Below are positions 54,909 through 64,000 of a stretch of DNA of 64,000 nt, one piece after another (the first letter of the stretch is position 1; each line of letters opens with the position of its first letter). The translations under genes and the position numbers were made by a program. The DNA lies in the NCBI RefSeq assembly GCF_001424045.1, contig NZ_LMQB01000023.1:620001-684000 (forward strand), read 5' to 3'. This DNA is from Rhizobium sp. Leaf371. GTDB taxonomy: Bacteria; Pseudomonadota; Alphaproteobacteria; Rhizobiales; Rhizobiaceae. Below the pieces are notes generated by a model, which worked only from the letters and a program-made list of their open reading frames with translations, was not told where the DNA came from and made no database searches.

Positions 54909-56080
54909 ACGCACAGCGCGACGACACGGCCTTCGCCGTTACCGGTGCCCGGATCTTCGACGGGCAGGACTGGCATGCCGGACAGGCGCTCCTCGTCGGC
55001 GCCGGCGTCGTGACCGGCATCGTCGCGCTGGAGGCGCTGCCGGAGGGAATCGAAACGGTTTCCGCCAAGGGGCAGATCCTGGTGCCCGGCTTCATCGACC
55101 TGCAGGTCAATGGCGGCGGCGGCGCGCTGCTCAACGATGCGCCGAGCGTCGATGTGATCCGCACGATCTGCGCCGCGCATGCGCGCTTCGGCACGACGGC
55201 TCTTCTGCCGACGCTCATCACCGATACGCCGGATGTGCGCAGCCTTGCGATATCGGCCGCGCGCGAGGCGCGGGCTGCAGGCGTTCCCGGTTTCATCGGC
55301 TTGCACCTCGAAGGCCCGCATCTGTCGGTCGCGCGCAAGGGCGTCCATGACCCCGATCTGATCCGGCCGATGGAGGCCGACGATCTCGACGTCATCCTCG
55401 CCTGCGCTTCGCTGTTCGATGCCGTCATGGTCACGGTGGCGCCCGAGAATGCGACGCTGGAACAGGTGGCGGCCATGAGCAAGGCCGGCATCACCGTCAG
55501 CCTCGGCCACACGGCTGCCGACTACGAGACGGTGGCGACCTATGCGCTGGCCGGCGCGCGCACCGTGACCCATCTCTTCAACGCCATGAGCCCGCTCGGA
55601 CATCGCGAGCCCGGCTGCGTCGGCGCGGCGCTCGATCTGGGCACGCTGCATGCCGGGATCATCGCCGACGGGTTTCACGTCGATCCGGTGTCGATGGGCA
55701 TCGCGTTGCGGGCAAAGGTCGGGCCGGGCCGCATCTTTCTGGTCACCGACGCCATGTCGACCATCGGCTCGGACCAGACCAGATTTCTGCTCAACGGGCG
55801 CGAGATCTTTCGCCGCGAGGGCCGGCTGACGCTGGTCGACGGGACGCTGGCCGGTGCCGACATCGACATGCTGTCCTCCGTCCGCTTCGTGCACCGGACG
55901 CTCGACCTGCCGCTCGGCGAGGCGATCCGGATGGCATCCGCCTATCCCGCCGACGCGATCGGCCTTTCGGCCGTCAAGGGTCGGCTTCTGCCGGGGCTCG
56001 ATGCGGACTTCGTTCTGCTGACGGACGATCTCGACATGGTCGCGACCTATATCGGCGGCCATGCCGTGTTTTCGGCCTGA
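54905..56080 (+). CDS. nagA: N-acetylglucosamine-6-phosphate deacetylase
   Basis: Amidohydrolase of 391 residues that makes GlcN-6-P. Metal and catalytic segments are present: DLQVNGGGGALLND, GLHLEGPHLSVARKG, SLGHTAADYE, THLFNAMSPLGHREPG and FLVTDAMSTIG. ATG 54905 overlaps the deaminase stop by four bases (ATGA), so the substrate-linked pair is co-translated. Last gene of the plus-strand operon; convergent with cutC. Confidence 0.95.
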   Translation: MNAQRDDTAFAVTGARIFDGQDWHAGQALLVGAGVVTGIVALEALPEGIETVSAKGQILVPGFIDLQVNGGGGALLNDAPSVDVIRTICAAHARFGTTALLPTLITDTPDVRSLAISAAREARAAGVPGFIGLHLEGPHLSVARKGVHDPDLIRPMEADDLDVILACASLFDAVMVTVAPENATLEQVAAMSKAGITVSLGHTAADYETVATYALAGARTVTHLFNAMSPLGHREPGCVGAALDLGTLHAGIIADGFHVDPVSMGIALRAKVGPGRIFLVTDAMSTIGSDQTRFLLNGREIFRREGRLTLVDGTLAGADIDMLSSVRFVHRTLDLPLGEAIRMASAYPADAIGLSAVKGRLLPGLDADFVLLTDDLDMVATYIGGHAVFSA

Positions 56081-56095
56081 GGCAGCGATTTTCGG

Positions 56096-56809
56096 TCAGA
56101 GCGCGGCCTTCAGTGCCCGGACGACAGCGGCATCGGTCCGCCGCGCGGCCTCAGGCGCAAAGCCGAGGTCCACGAGGCGGCGGTCGGCTGTCGGAACCGA
56201 GACCGAACAGGAGGCGTGAACCTCGCGGACGCTGGTGGCGAGCACAGGCCCGACGGTCGAGAGCGTGACGCCGGAGCCCGGCATGATCGACAGGCGCCCA
56301 TCTGCCCTGCGGACAAGATCCGCAATGGCCGCGATGCCGTTTGCGGCCGTCGTCTCGCCGCCCGAGGTGAGAATGCGCTCAAAGCCGAGATCGATCGCCG
56401 TCTCCAGCGCGGCCGCCTGATCCGGCACGAGATCGAAGGCGCGGTGGAGGGTGCGTCCCAAGCCATTCGCGCGCTGCGCGAGACGGGCGAGCCCGGCGGC
56501 ATCGAGGGTGCGGTCGCCAAGGCTTGCGCCAAGAACCACGCCGGCCAGACCGGCCTGCCGTGCGGCATCGATCTCCGCTTCCATCATGGCGATCTCGGTC
56601 TCGTCAAAGACGAAATCGCCGGCACGCGGACGGATCATCGCATAGACCGGCACGGACATGCGGCCGGCGAGCCGCATGAGACCGGCCGACGGCGTCAGGC
56701 CGCCGAGCGCCAAAGCGGAGCAGAGCTCGATCCGGTCGGCGCCGCCGTCCACCGCGGCCACGAGACCCGCGGCGTCATCAACGCAGACTTCGAGCAGAAC
56801 GGGGCTCAT
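56096..56809 (-). CDS. cutC: CutC-family TIM-barrel protein
   Basis: 237 residues with the CutC pattern: LLEVCVDDAAGLVAAVDGGADRIELCSAL (quoted in part), GGLTPSAGLM, YAMIRPRAGDF, LHRAFDLV and ILTSGGETTAANG. The family was named for copper tolerance in E. coli, but that role is disputed and the conserved pocket looks enzymatic. Here its start overlaps the stop of a ROK kinase gene within an amino-sugar locus, which argues for a sugar-linked role. No copper gene is nearby. Confidence 0.93.
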   Translation of the reverse strand: MSPVLLEVCVDDAAGLVAAVDGGADRIELCSALALGGLTPSAGLMRLAGRMSVPVYAMIRPRAGDFVFDETEIAMMEAEIDAARQAGLAGVVLGASLGDRTLDAAGLARLAQRANGLGRTLHRAFDLVPDQAAALETAIDLGFERILTSGGETTAANGIAAIADLVRRADGRLSIMPGSGVTLSTVGPVLATSVREVHASCSVSVPTADRRLVDLGFAPEAARRTDAAVVRALKAAL

Positions 56810-57717
56810 CGGTCATCTCCCGTGAGTGCGAGCAGGGCAGCACCGATCAGGCCGGGTTCGATCCGGCATTCTCCCGGCACGACCAGCGGACGATCGAACT
56901 TGCGCAGAATGCGGGTGCGGACGGTCCGGTCGATCGCCTCGATCAGCGATGTGACGCCCGACAGGCCGCCGCCGACGGGCACGATGGTCGCACCGGTGAT
57001 GTTGATCGCGAGCGCCAAAGGCGAGGAAACAAGATCGACCAGCACCTCGATGGTGCGGGCGGCGTCCGGATCGCCGGCCTGCCAGCGCGCGGTGATGTCG
57101 TGGCTCGGCAGCGTCTCCTTGTGAAGCGCCTGGTGAAGCCGCTCCATGCCGCGCGCGGCACCGATCGTGTCGACGCAGCCGCTCTGACCGCAGCCGCAGG
57201 CAAAGGCGGGAATGGCGACCGGCGGGTTTCCGGCCGTAGCGGCGACGGCCGGGCCATGGCCCCATTCGCCGGCAAAGCCGCCCTGGCCGTTGATCAGCCG
57301 TCCATTGGCGACAAGACCGCCACCGACGCCCGTGCCGAGAATGACACCGAAGACGATGCGGTGTCCGCGTCCGGCACCGAGCCCGGCTTCGGCGAGCGCG
57401 AAGCAATCCGCATCATTGGCGATCAGGACCGGCATCTGAAGTCGGTTGCCCAGATCGCGGGCAAGCGGCCGCTGGTCGAGGCAGGGAATATTCGCGACCG
57501 TGATGGCCTGCGTCTCCGGATCGACCACGCCGGCAATCGACAGGGCGATGCGCTCCGGCCGGATGCCGGCCTCGGCGAAGGCATCCTCCAGCGCGGCGAC
57601 GAAGGCATCGAAATCGTGCAGCGGCGTCGGCCGGCGTGTCAGCGGACGAATGTCGTCCGGCGAGGTGGCGACGGCACCCTTGATGGCGGAACCGCCGATG
57701 TCGAAACAGACGATCAT
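56806..57717 (-). CDS. ROK-family sugar kinase (GlcNAc/ManNAc or glucokinase-like)
   Basis: 303 residues. Phosphate loop CFDIGGSAIKGAVA at the N-terminus, ANDADCFALAEAGLGAGRGHR, the GGGLVANGRLINGQGGFAGEWGH ROK region (quoted in part), and the zinc-binding CGCGQSGCV are all present. Operon neighbours suggest an N-acetylhexosamine substrate, which would make it a second amino-sugar kinase beside the BadF-type one. Overlaps both the amidase stop and the cutC start by four bases. Confidence 0.93.
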   Translation of the reverse strand: MIVCFDIGGSAIKGAVATSPDDIRPLTRRPTPLHDFDAFVAALEDAFAEAGIRPERIALSIAGVVDPETQAITVANIPCLDQRPLARDLGNRLQMPVLIANDADCFALAEAGLGAGRGHRIVFGVILGTGVGGGLVANGRLINGQGGFAGEWGHGPAVAATAGNPPVAIPAFACGCGQSGCVDTIGAARGMERLHQALHKETLPSHDITARWQAGDPDAARTIEVLVDLVSSPLALAINITGATIVPVGGGLSGVTSLIEAIDRTVRTRILRKFDRPLVVPGECRIEPGLIGAALLALTGDDR

Positions 57718-59078
57718 GCCTCACCCCTTATGATGTGTTCGGCCGCGAGCGCGACCGACAGGAGCCTGCGATCTTCCCCCTGCGGCGCCGAGAGAAGGAA
57801 ACCGGCCGGCATGCCGGCATCGCCCGTTCCGCAGGGGATGGAGATGCCGCAGCCATCGAGGAAGTTGCCGACCAGCGTGTTGCGCAGCGTCCGGAAATTC
57901 GTCTCCACGAACAGCGCGTCGTCTGCCAGAAGCGGCGCGATCGGCGGAGCGACGTGGGGCAGCGTCGGGTGGGCGAGCAGGTCGCGCGGGCCGAGCATGC
58001 CGGAAAAGGCGGCGATCATCTTTCGGCGAGCGGCGGTCAGGGCGATATAGTCGGCCATGGCCGTCTTCTCGCCCATGCGCGTGCGGACCACGACGCGTGG
58101 GTCCATCCTTTCCGCATCCGGCCCCGCGAGCCGCTCGCGATGAAGCGCGAAGGCTTCGGCGGTCACGAGAGCGCCATGACGGGCAAAGAGCTCGAAGATC
58201 TCGGCAAAGAGCGGCACCGGCCGGTGCTCGATACGCGCCCCGGCAGCGGCAAGACGCGCGAGCGCTGCCTCGAAAGCCGCGACGACGCCGGGCTCCGCTC
58301 CATCGAACATCACGGTCTGCGGCACGACGAGCGTCAGCCCGTCCACCTCGCCGCGGCCAGCCTCTGGCACGCTCACGCCGCGCATGGCGGCATCGACCCA
58401 GACGGCATCCTGCACCGTCCGGCAGAGGGGCCCGAGCGAATCGAGGCTTGCGGCCAAGGGAAAGACGCCGTCCATGGCATAACGGCCGCGCGTTGCCTTA
58501 TAGCCGACGATGCCGTTGAGGGCTGCGGGAATGCGGATGGAGCCGCCCGTGTCGGTGCCGATCGCAACCGGCACGAGGCCGGACGCCACGGCCACGGCCG
58601 AGCCGGAGGAAGAGCCACCGGGAATGCGCGGCACGTCGGTGGAGGCCGCATTGGCGGGCGTGCCGTAATGCGGGTTGATGCCGAGGCCGGAAAAGGCGAA
58701 TTCGCTCATATTGGTCCGCCCGACGGCCACCATGCCGGCAGCGGCAAGTGCTGCGACGACGGCGGCGTCCTTCGTCGCCGGCCCTTCGTCGAGCACGACC
58801 GAGCCCGCCCGGGTGACGGCACCTTCCGTGTCGAACAGGTCCTTCCAGGCGACGGGGATGCCATCGAGAAGACCGCGCGAACGGCCGGCTCCCAAGCGCA
58901 GACGCGCGGCCTCGGCCTCCCGCAACGCACGTGGCCCGAGAACCTCGGTAAAGATCGCCGGGTCGGCCGCGGCGATCCGGTCGAGCACCGCTTCCGTCAG
59001 CGCGACCGGGTCGAGCGCACCGTTCTGGAGGAGCACGGCAAGGCTGGCGACGGAGAGATCCGTCCGGATATCGTTCAT
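57714..59078 (-). CDS. Amidase-signature family hydrolase
   Basis: 454 residues. The Ser-cisSer-Lys triad can be placed: Lys in IPVAWKDLFDTEGA, and the serines in the signature PGGSSSGSAVAVASG followed by GTDTGGSIRIPA. Family members hydrolyse amides from indoleacetamide to allophanate, and form GatA; this one lacks the GatB/GatC partners nearby, so it is not tRNA amidotransferase. It leads a coupled operon with the ROK kinase and cutC, which suggests an amide-bearing sugar or peptide substrate; that is inference. Confidence 0.85.
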   Translation of the reverse strand: MNDIRTDLSVASLAVLLQNGALDPVALTEAVLDRIAAADPAIFTEVLGPRALREAEAARLRLGAGRSRGLLDGIPVAWKDLFDTEGAVTRAGSVVLDEGPATKDAAVVAALAAAGMVAVGRTNMSEFAFSGLGINPHYGTPANAASTDVPRIPGGSSSGSAVAVASGLVPVAIGTDTGGSIRIPAALNGIVGYKATRGRYAMDGVFPLAASLDSLGPLCRTVQDAVWVDAAMRGVSVPEAGRGEVDGLTLVVPQTVMFDGAEPGVVAAFEAALARLAAAGARIEHRPVPLFAEIFELFARHGALVTAEAFALHRERLAGPDAERMDPRVVVRTRMGEKTAMADYIALTAARRKMIAAFSGMLGPRDLLAHPTLPHVAPPIAPLLADDALFVETNFRTLRNTLVGNFLDGCGISIPCGTGDAGMPAGFLLSAPQGEDRRLLSVALAAEHIIRGEA

Positions 59079-59276
59079 GGGGTGCTCCGACGAGATTGCT
59101 GCTCTCTCCTACTGCATTCTCACGAAAACCAAAATCGGCCGTGGTGATTTCTGCGGGACTGCGAGCGGGGGAGCGCCGGGAAGAGCATGGTATCGACAGG
59201 CTTCTTGCGAGGACGGCCAAGGCGCTCTACATCATCTGTTGCGCTGCAGCATGCGCGTCGATCCTGGAGCCGCCGG

Positions 59277-60038
59277 ATGATCTTTCACGCCGCCCGACTG
59301 TCATTGGCCAATCTTTTCTCACCGGAAACGCGCGCCGCGTTCTGGAAGACGCTGGGCCTGACGATCCTTGCGCTCGTGCTGCTCTGGCTCGGTCTTCGCG
59401 AGAGCTTCGTCTATTTCGTCGCCCCGCTCGTCACCGAGATGCTGCCGGGCACGCCGGAATGGGCCGGCTGGTTCACCTTCATCCTCATCATCCTCGCCAG
59501 CATCGGGCTGGCGCTCGTGCTGGCCCTGCTGCTCGCGCCGGTCACGGCGCTGATCGCCGGGCTCTTCCTCGATGATGTTGCGGAGGTGATCGAGACCCGG
59601 GATTACCCGAACGAGCCCGCCGGCCGGTCCCTGCCGATCGGCGAGGCGATCCGCGGCACGCTGAAATTTCTCGGCGTCGTGATCGTCGGCAATCTGATCG
59701 CGCTCTTTCTACTGCTGGTGCCGGGTATCAACCTCGTCGCCTTCTTTCTCGTCAACGGCTACCTGCTCGGGCGGGAATTCTTCGAGTTTGCCGCCATGCG
59801 GTTCCGGCCGCCCGAAGAAGCCCGCGCTTTCCGCTCCAAGCACCGCACGACGATCTTCCTCGCGGGGCTGCTTCTCGCCGCCTTTCTCGCGGTTCCGATC
59901 GTCAACCTGCTCACCCCGCTCTTTGCGGCCGGGCTGATGGTGCATCTGCACAAGGCGCTTTCGGCGCGCGATCCCGAATTCGGCTATCCCCGCATCCGCC
60001 CCTCGGTACGCCCGCCTCTGCAAAGCACTTCTCTCTAA
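59277..60038 (+). CDS. EI24/CysZ-like membrane protein
   Basis: 253 residues with about four to five strong membrane segments (for example LGLTILALVLLWLGL, FTFILIILASIGLALVLALLL and LKFLGVVIVGNLIALFLLLVP). The NGYLLGREFFEFAAMR motif and the late NLLTPLFAAGLMVHLHK fit the EI24 family, which includes the sulphate channel CysZ. GGAG lies before ATG 59277. Whether it carries sulphate is unknown; no cys genes are nearby. Confidence 0.85.
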   Translation: MIFHAARLSLANLFSPETRAAFWKTLGLTILALVLLWLGLRESFVYFVAPLVTEMLPGTPEWAGWFTFILIILASIGLALVLALLLAPVTALIAGLFLDDVAEVIETRDYPNEPAGRSLPIGEAIRGTLKFLGVVIVGNLIALFLLLVPGINLVAFFLVNGYLLGREFFEFAAMRFRPPEEARAFRSKHRTTIFLAGLLLAAFLAVPIVNLLTPLFAAGLMVHLHKALSARDPEFGYPRIRPSVRPPLQSTSL

Positions 60039-60327
60039 GCCAACCCGGCTGGGACATGGTGCAATCTATAGGAATGGATGGCATCCGAAGATCAACCAAA
60101 AGGGGTGTCTTCCAACTCGTCTGTCTTTATTTGCTCGTTTTTTCTTACGACAGCAGAAAACAGAATAGAACGTCGCGTTCCATTCTCGACTTAGTAATGT
60201 CTTAAAAATCTTAGCGTATAAGATCGTTTGGTCCCCGAAACACGCGGGCGGACAGACAGCGTTCGCTTCCTTGCTGATGCGCTGTTGTGGAGGCGCGTGT
60301 GCAGGGAGGCGGTGAGGAAAAAGCGGC
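60039..60327. other. AT-rich intergenic region with inverted repeat
   Basis: 289 bases, lower in GC than the surroundings. An inverted repeat GAATAGAACG-TCG-CGTTCCATTC lies at 60163-60185 (one mismatched pair) and may be an operator or a weak terminator. No small gene with a ribosome binding site was found. Confidence 0.5.
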
Positions 60328-61293
60328 ATGGTGAAACGTATCGAGAGGCACGAGGCTCGGATCGGCATGTTCATCGAGTCGCTCGAGGGATCCTGGCAGG
60401 ACAACCCGATCGGCCAGCGCCGCTTCCTTCTGACATCGGATACCCAGGTCGATCTCATCAAGAACAGCCGGATCACCGGCATCTACATCAACCTTGCCAA
60501 GGGTGTCGATGTCGATGGCTCCAGCCGTGGCCTCGCCAGTGTGCCCTCGCCGAACCCTTCCCCACGAAAACGGTCGCTTGCGGAGGAGCGCAAGGCCACC
60601 GCCAAAATCGTTCAGGCCTCGGTCAAGCGACTCGAAGGTGCCTTCGATCGGAGCCGAAGCGGCGAGCCGATCGATATCGAGAGCGTGTCCGAGATCGTCG
60701 GCGACATATCGACCCAGATCGGCGACAGCCCGGCCATCCTGCTCGACATCACCCGCCTGAAATCGAAGGACAAGGTGACCTTCGTGCATTCCGTCGCGGT
60801 ATCGGCGCTGCTCGTGCATTTCGCACGGCATCTGCAATTCGAGGAGCCGCTCGTGCGGGTGCTCGGTTTTGCAGGCCTCGTGCATGATATCGGCAAGCTG
60901 GCGATTCCCACCGAGATTCTCAACAAAACCGCCGCCCTCACTGCGGAGGAACGCGATGTCATCATGCAGCACCCGGCCGTCGGACACGATATCCTCAAGC
61001 GGCAGGGCAACCTGCCGGGCGTCGTGCTCGACATCTGTCGCCATCATCACGAGCGCATGAACGGCAAGGGATATCCGGACGGCATCCCCGCTGCCGATCT
61101 TTCGATCTATGTCCGGATGAGCACGATCTGCGACGTCTACGAGGCCGTGACCTCGGTTCGGCCCTACAAGAAGCCCTGGTCGTCCGCCATGGCCCTCTCC
61201 TGGATGCTGCAGCATGGCGATCATTTCGATCTTCAGCTGCTCTGGAAGTTCATCCTCAGCCTGGATTCGGAACTGACCCGCGGCGTGGCCTGA
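60328..61293 (+). CDS. HD-GYP domain c-di-GMP phosphodiesterase
   Basis: 321 residues. The N-terminal part (about 1-130) resembles the DUF3391 domain found in front of many HD-GYP proteins. The catalytic domain has GLVHDIGKLAIP (HD), MQHPAVGHDIL, and HHHERMNGKGYPDGI with the GYP signature. It should break c-di-GMP to GMP. GAGGAAA lies upstream of the ATG. It is soluble and probably monocistronic. Confidence 0.95.
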   Translation: MVKRIERHEARIGMFIESLEGSWQDNPIGQRRFLLTSDTQVDLIKNSRITGIYINLAKGVDVDGSSRGLASVPSPNPSPRKRSLAEERKATAKIVQASVKRLEGAFDRSRSGEPIDIESVSEIVGDISTQIGDSPAILLDITRLKSKDKVTFVHSVAVSALLVHFARHLQFEEPLVRVLGFAGLVHDIGKLAIPTEILNKTAALTAEERDVIMQHPAVGHDILKRQGNLPGVVLDICRHHHERMNGKGYPDGIPAADLSIYVRMSTICDVYEAVTSVRPYKKPWSSAMALSWMLQHGDHFDLQLLWKFILSLDSELTRGVA

Positions 61294-61387
61294 AAACCGG
61301 CCGAGGCCGGTGAAGAAAATCCTCACATTCCCCATCCGACCGCTTTAAGGTGTCCCTGTCACAATCAGGACGGATACCCGCAAGCCG

Positions 61388-62209
61388 ATGAAGAATACGC
61401 GTCTCTTTTCCAACATGGGTGGCCTGCCGGGCCAGAGCGAACTCCTCTCCAGCAAGGCGGTGTTTACCACGGCCTATGCGGTCATTCCCGGCAGCGTCAT
61501 GCGCGACATCGTCACCAGCGTGCTGCCGCACTGGACGGGAACACGCGCCTGGATCATCTCGCGCCCGCTGACCGGCTTTTCCGAGACCTTTTCGCAATAC
61601 ATCATGGAGGTGGCACCGGGCGGGGGCAGCGACAGGCCGGAACCCGATGCGCGCGCCTCCGCCGCCATCTTCGTGGTGGACGGGGAGATGGTCATCACCT
61701 TCGAAGGCGAGGAGAAGGCCCTTCGGACCGGCTCCTTTGCCTATCTGCCCGCCGGACGGGCCTGGACGCTGAAGAACACGGGCGAAGTGCCGGCAAAATT
61801 CCACTGGGTGCGCAAGGCCTTCGAGGTGGTCGATGGGCTCGAAGCGCCGCCTGCCGTCTTTACCCATGAAGACGACTGCGAGATCAGCGCCATGCCGGAT
61901 ACCGACGGTCGCTGGGCGACGACACGGTTCCTCGATCCGAACGACGTGCGCTACGACATGCATCTGAACATCGTCACCTTCGAGCCGGGCGCGGTCATTC
62001 CTTTCCTCGAAACGCATGTGATGGAACATGGGCTCTACGTGCTGGAGGGCCGGGCGGTCTACCGGCTGAACGAGGACTGGGTGGAGGTGGAGGCGGGCGA
62101 TTATATGTGGCTGCGCGCCTTCTGCCCGCAGGCCTGCTATGCCGGCGGCCCCGGGCGCTTCCGCTACCTGCTGTACAAGGATGTCAACCGGCACACCAAG
62201 CTCTGGTAG
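61388..62209 (+). CDS. (S)-ureidoglycine aminohydrolase (AllE/UAH, bicupin)
   Basis: 273 residues with two cupin domains. The C-terminal cupin has ETHVMEHGLYVLEGRAVYRL (metal-binding His/Glu) and ends WLRAFCPQACYAGGPGRF, both characteristic of the enzyme that releases ammonia from ureidoglycine in allantoin breakdown. The start ATG has only a weak ribosome binding site. No other allantoin gene lies in the window, so its partners must be elsewhere. Confidence 0.92.
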   Translation: MKNTRLFSNMGGLPGQSELLSSKAVFTTAYAVIPGSVMRDIVTSVLPHWTGTRAWIISRPLTGFSETFSQYIMEVAPGGGSDRPEPDARASAAIFVVDGEMVITFEGEEKALRTGSFAYLPAGRAWTLKNTGEVPAKFHWVRKAFEVVDGLEAPPAVFTHEDDCEISAMPDTDGRWATTRFLDPNDVRYDMHLNIVTFEPGAVIPFLETHVMEHGLYVLEGRAVYRLNEDWVEVEAGDYMWLRAFCPQACYAGGPGRFRYLLYKDVNRHTKLW

Positions 62210-62225
62210 CGGCCAGCGGCCACCC

Positions 62226-62300
62226 CATCTGCCTGGCGCCCATCTGCCTGGCGCCCATCTGCCTGGCGCCCGTCTGCCTGGCGCCCGTCTGCCTGGCGAA
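62226..62300. repeat. 15-bp tandem repeat, five copies, after the aminohydrolase gene
   Basis: Five adjacent units of CATCTGCCTGGCGCC (62226-62240 onward); units four and five begin CGTC, and the last ends GAA. The array begins 17 bases after the stop codon. No gene reads through it. Confidence 0.95.
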
Positions 62301-62333
62301 CGACGTTCACGCCCATCGCCTCGATGTCATGGG

Positions 62334-63367
<1,034 letters not shown>

Positions 63368-63371
<4 letters not shown>

Positions 63372-64000
63372 GCGAACTCCTCCGCAGACAGGACGGTGCG
63401 GCGGAGTGCGGCGCGCTCCGGCTCCTCCAGAATGCACAGAGCGGCCTGCGTGCCGATCTTGCGCAGCGGCGGCCGCTCCAGACAGGCGGATCGGGCAAAG
63501 GCGCAACGCGGCGCGAAGCCACACCCCTCGCCGATCCTGTCGGGTGTCGGCGGCATGCCGGGAATGGATTTCAGCCGGGCGAGACGCGGGCCGGTCAGGG
63601 GCGGGATGGAGCCCATCAAGCCCCAGCTATAGGGATGGAGCGGGCTTGCGAACATCGCTTCCGTTTCGCCGCGCTCGACGATACGGCCCGCATACATCAC
63701 GGCAACGCGGTCGGCGACCTCGGAGACGACGCCCATATCATGCGTGATCAGGATGATGGCGGAGCCGAAATCCTTGCGCAGACGCAGCAGCAGATCGAGC
63801 ACCTGCGCCTGTACGGTCACGTCGAGCGCCGTGGTCGGCTCGTCCGCCACCAAGAGGGCGGGATTGCAGGAAAGCGCCATGGCGATGACGGCGCGCTGGC
63901 GCATGCCGCCGGAAAGCTGGTGGGGATAGCGGTCCACCGCTTCCTGCGGATTGGAGAGACCGACCTCGCCCAGAAGCTCGACGGCGCGTTTTCTGGCGGC
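63368..64000 (-). CDS. Peptide/oligopeptide ABC transporter ATPase (DppD/OppD type), 5' part outside window
   Basis: Only the C-terminal 210 or so residues are present; the frame runs open through position 64000, so the gene continues to the right. Visible are the ABC signature HQLSGGMRQRAVIAMAL, Walker B LLVADEPTTALD, the switch ITHDMGVVSEVADRVAVMYAGR, and the C-terminal CGFAPRCAFARSAC cysteine motif. The permeases and binding protein should lie further right. Confidence 0.93.

Noticed and set aside
57714-59078. Calling the amidase GatA of tRNA amidotransferase
   Set aside because: No gatB or gatC nearby and its operon partners are a sugar kinase and cutC.

Overview
This window comes from a member of the Rhizobiaceae (Alphaproteobacteria; Rhizobium, Agrobacterium, Ensifer or a close relative). 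The grounds are the high-GC coding sequence with strong antisense open frames, a nine-gene pilA-to-tadC order like the Agrobacterium ctp cluster, a rhizobial rhaDI / rhaRSTPQUK rhamnose locus, an orfA-pit phosphate pair with a Pho box, and promoter motifs typical of the group: GANTC sites, TTAA-N7-TTAA CtrA sites and TGA-N9-TCA iron boxes. No insertion sequence, phage, integrase or CRISPR array was seen. The region reads as chromosomal backbone plus catabolic operons.

Layout. 1-1051 is a long non-coding leader in front of dnaA (1052-2503), with five GANTC sites packed into 134 bp. An M17 aminopeptidase follows, convergent with dnaA. 4.2-16.1 kb is a complete Tad/Flp pilus locus: tadD on the plus strand; pilA, cpaA, cpaB, cpaC, cpaD, cpaE, cpaF, tadB and tadC on the minus strand; and, divergently, a stand-alone secretin N-domain protein and two TadE-type pseudopilins. 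16.3-27.6 kb is a nucleoside salvage island: deoB-add-upp on one strand; deoA, deoC, cdd and a BMP-type nucleoside ABC transporter on the other; with slyX and a retropepsin-like protease between. 27.8-31.3 kb is a ferric-siderophore receptor with its AraC regulator, each preceded by a TGA-N9-TCA box. 31.4-39.3 kb holds msrA, tRNA-Ser(GGA), a NUDIX-like protein, orfA-pit, a diguanylate cyclase, a Crp/Fnr regulator, an EAL phosphodiesterase and small hypothetical proteins. 39.3-50.2 kb is the complete L-rhamnose locus.

50.3-59.1 kb is the most interesting stretch. After a LysE-type exporter comes an amino-sugar and peptidoglycan recycling locus: murQ facing an operon of BadF-type kinase, GntR regulator, NagB-II-type deaminase and nagA; then a translationally coupled amidase - ROK kinase - cutC operon converging on it. 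The first genes give a full route from N-acetylmuramate to fructose-6-phosphate. The second operon adds another sugar kinase, a TIM-barrel CutC and an amidase of unknown substrate. Beyond it lie an EI24/CysZ-like membrane protein, an HD-GYP phosphodiesterase, an orphan ureidoglycine aminohydrolase, and dppF plus truncated dppD of a peptide ABC transporter that leaves the window.

Three short tandem arrays (units of 15, 13 and 15 bp) sit at gene ends. Many enzymes are translationally coupled by ATGA, GTGA or TGATG overlaps. Function calls rest on family motifs read by eye; no database search was run.
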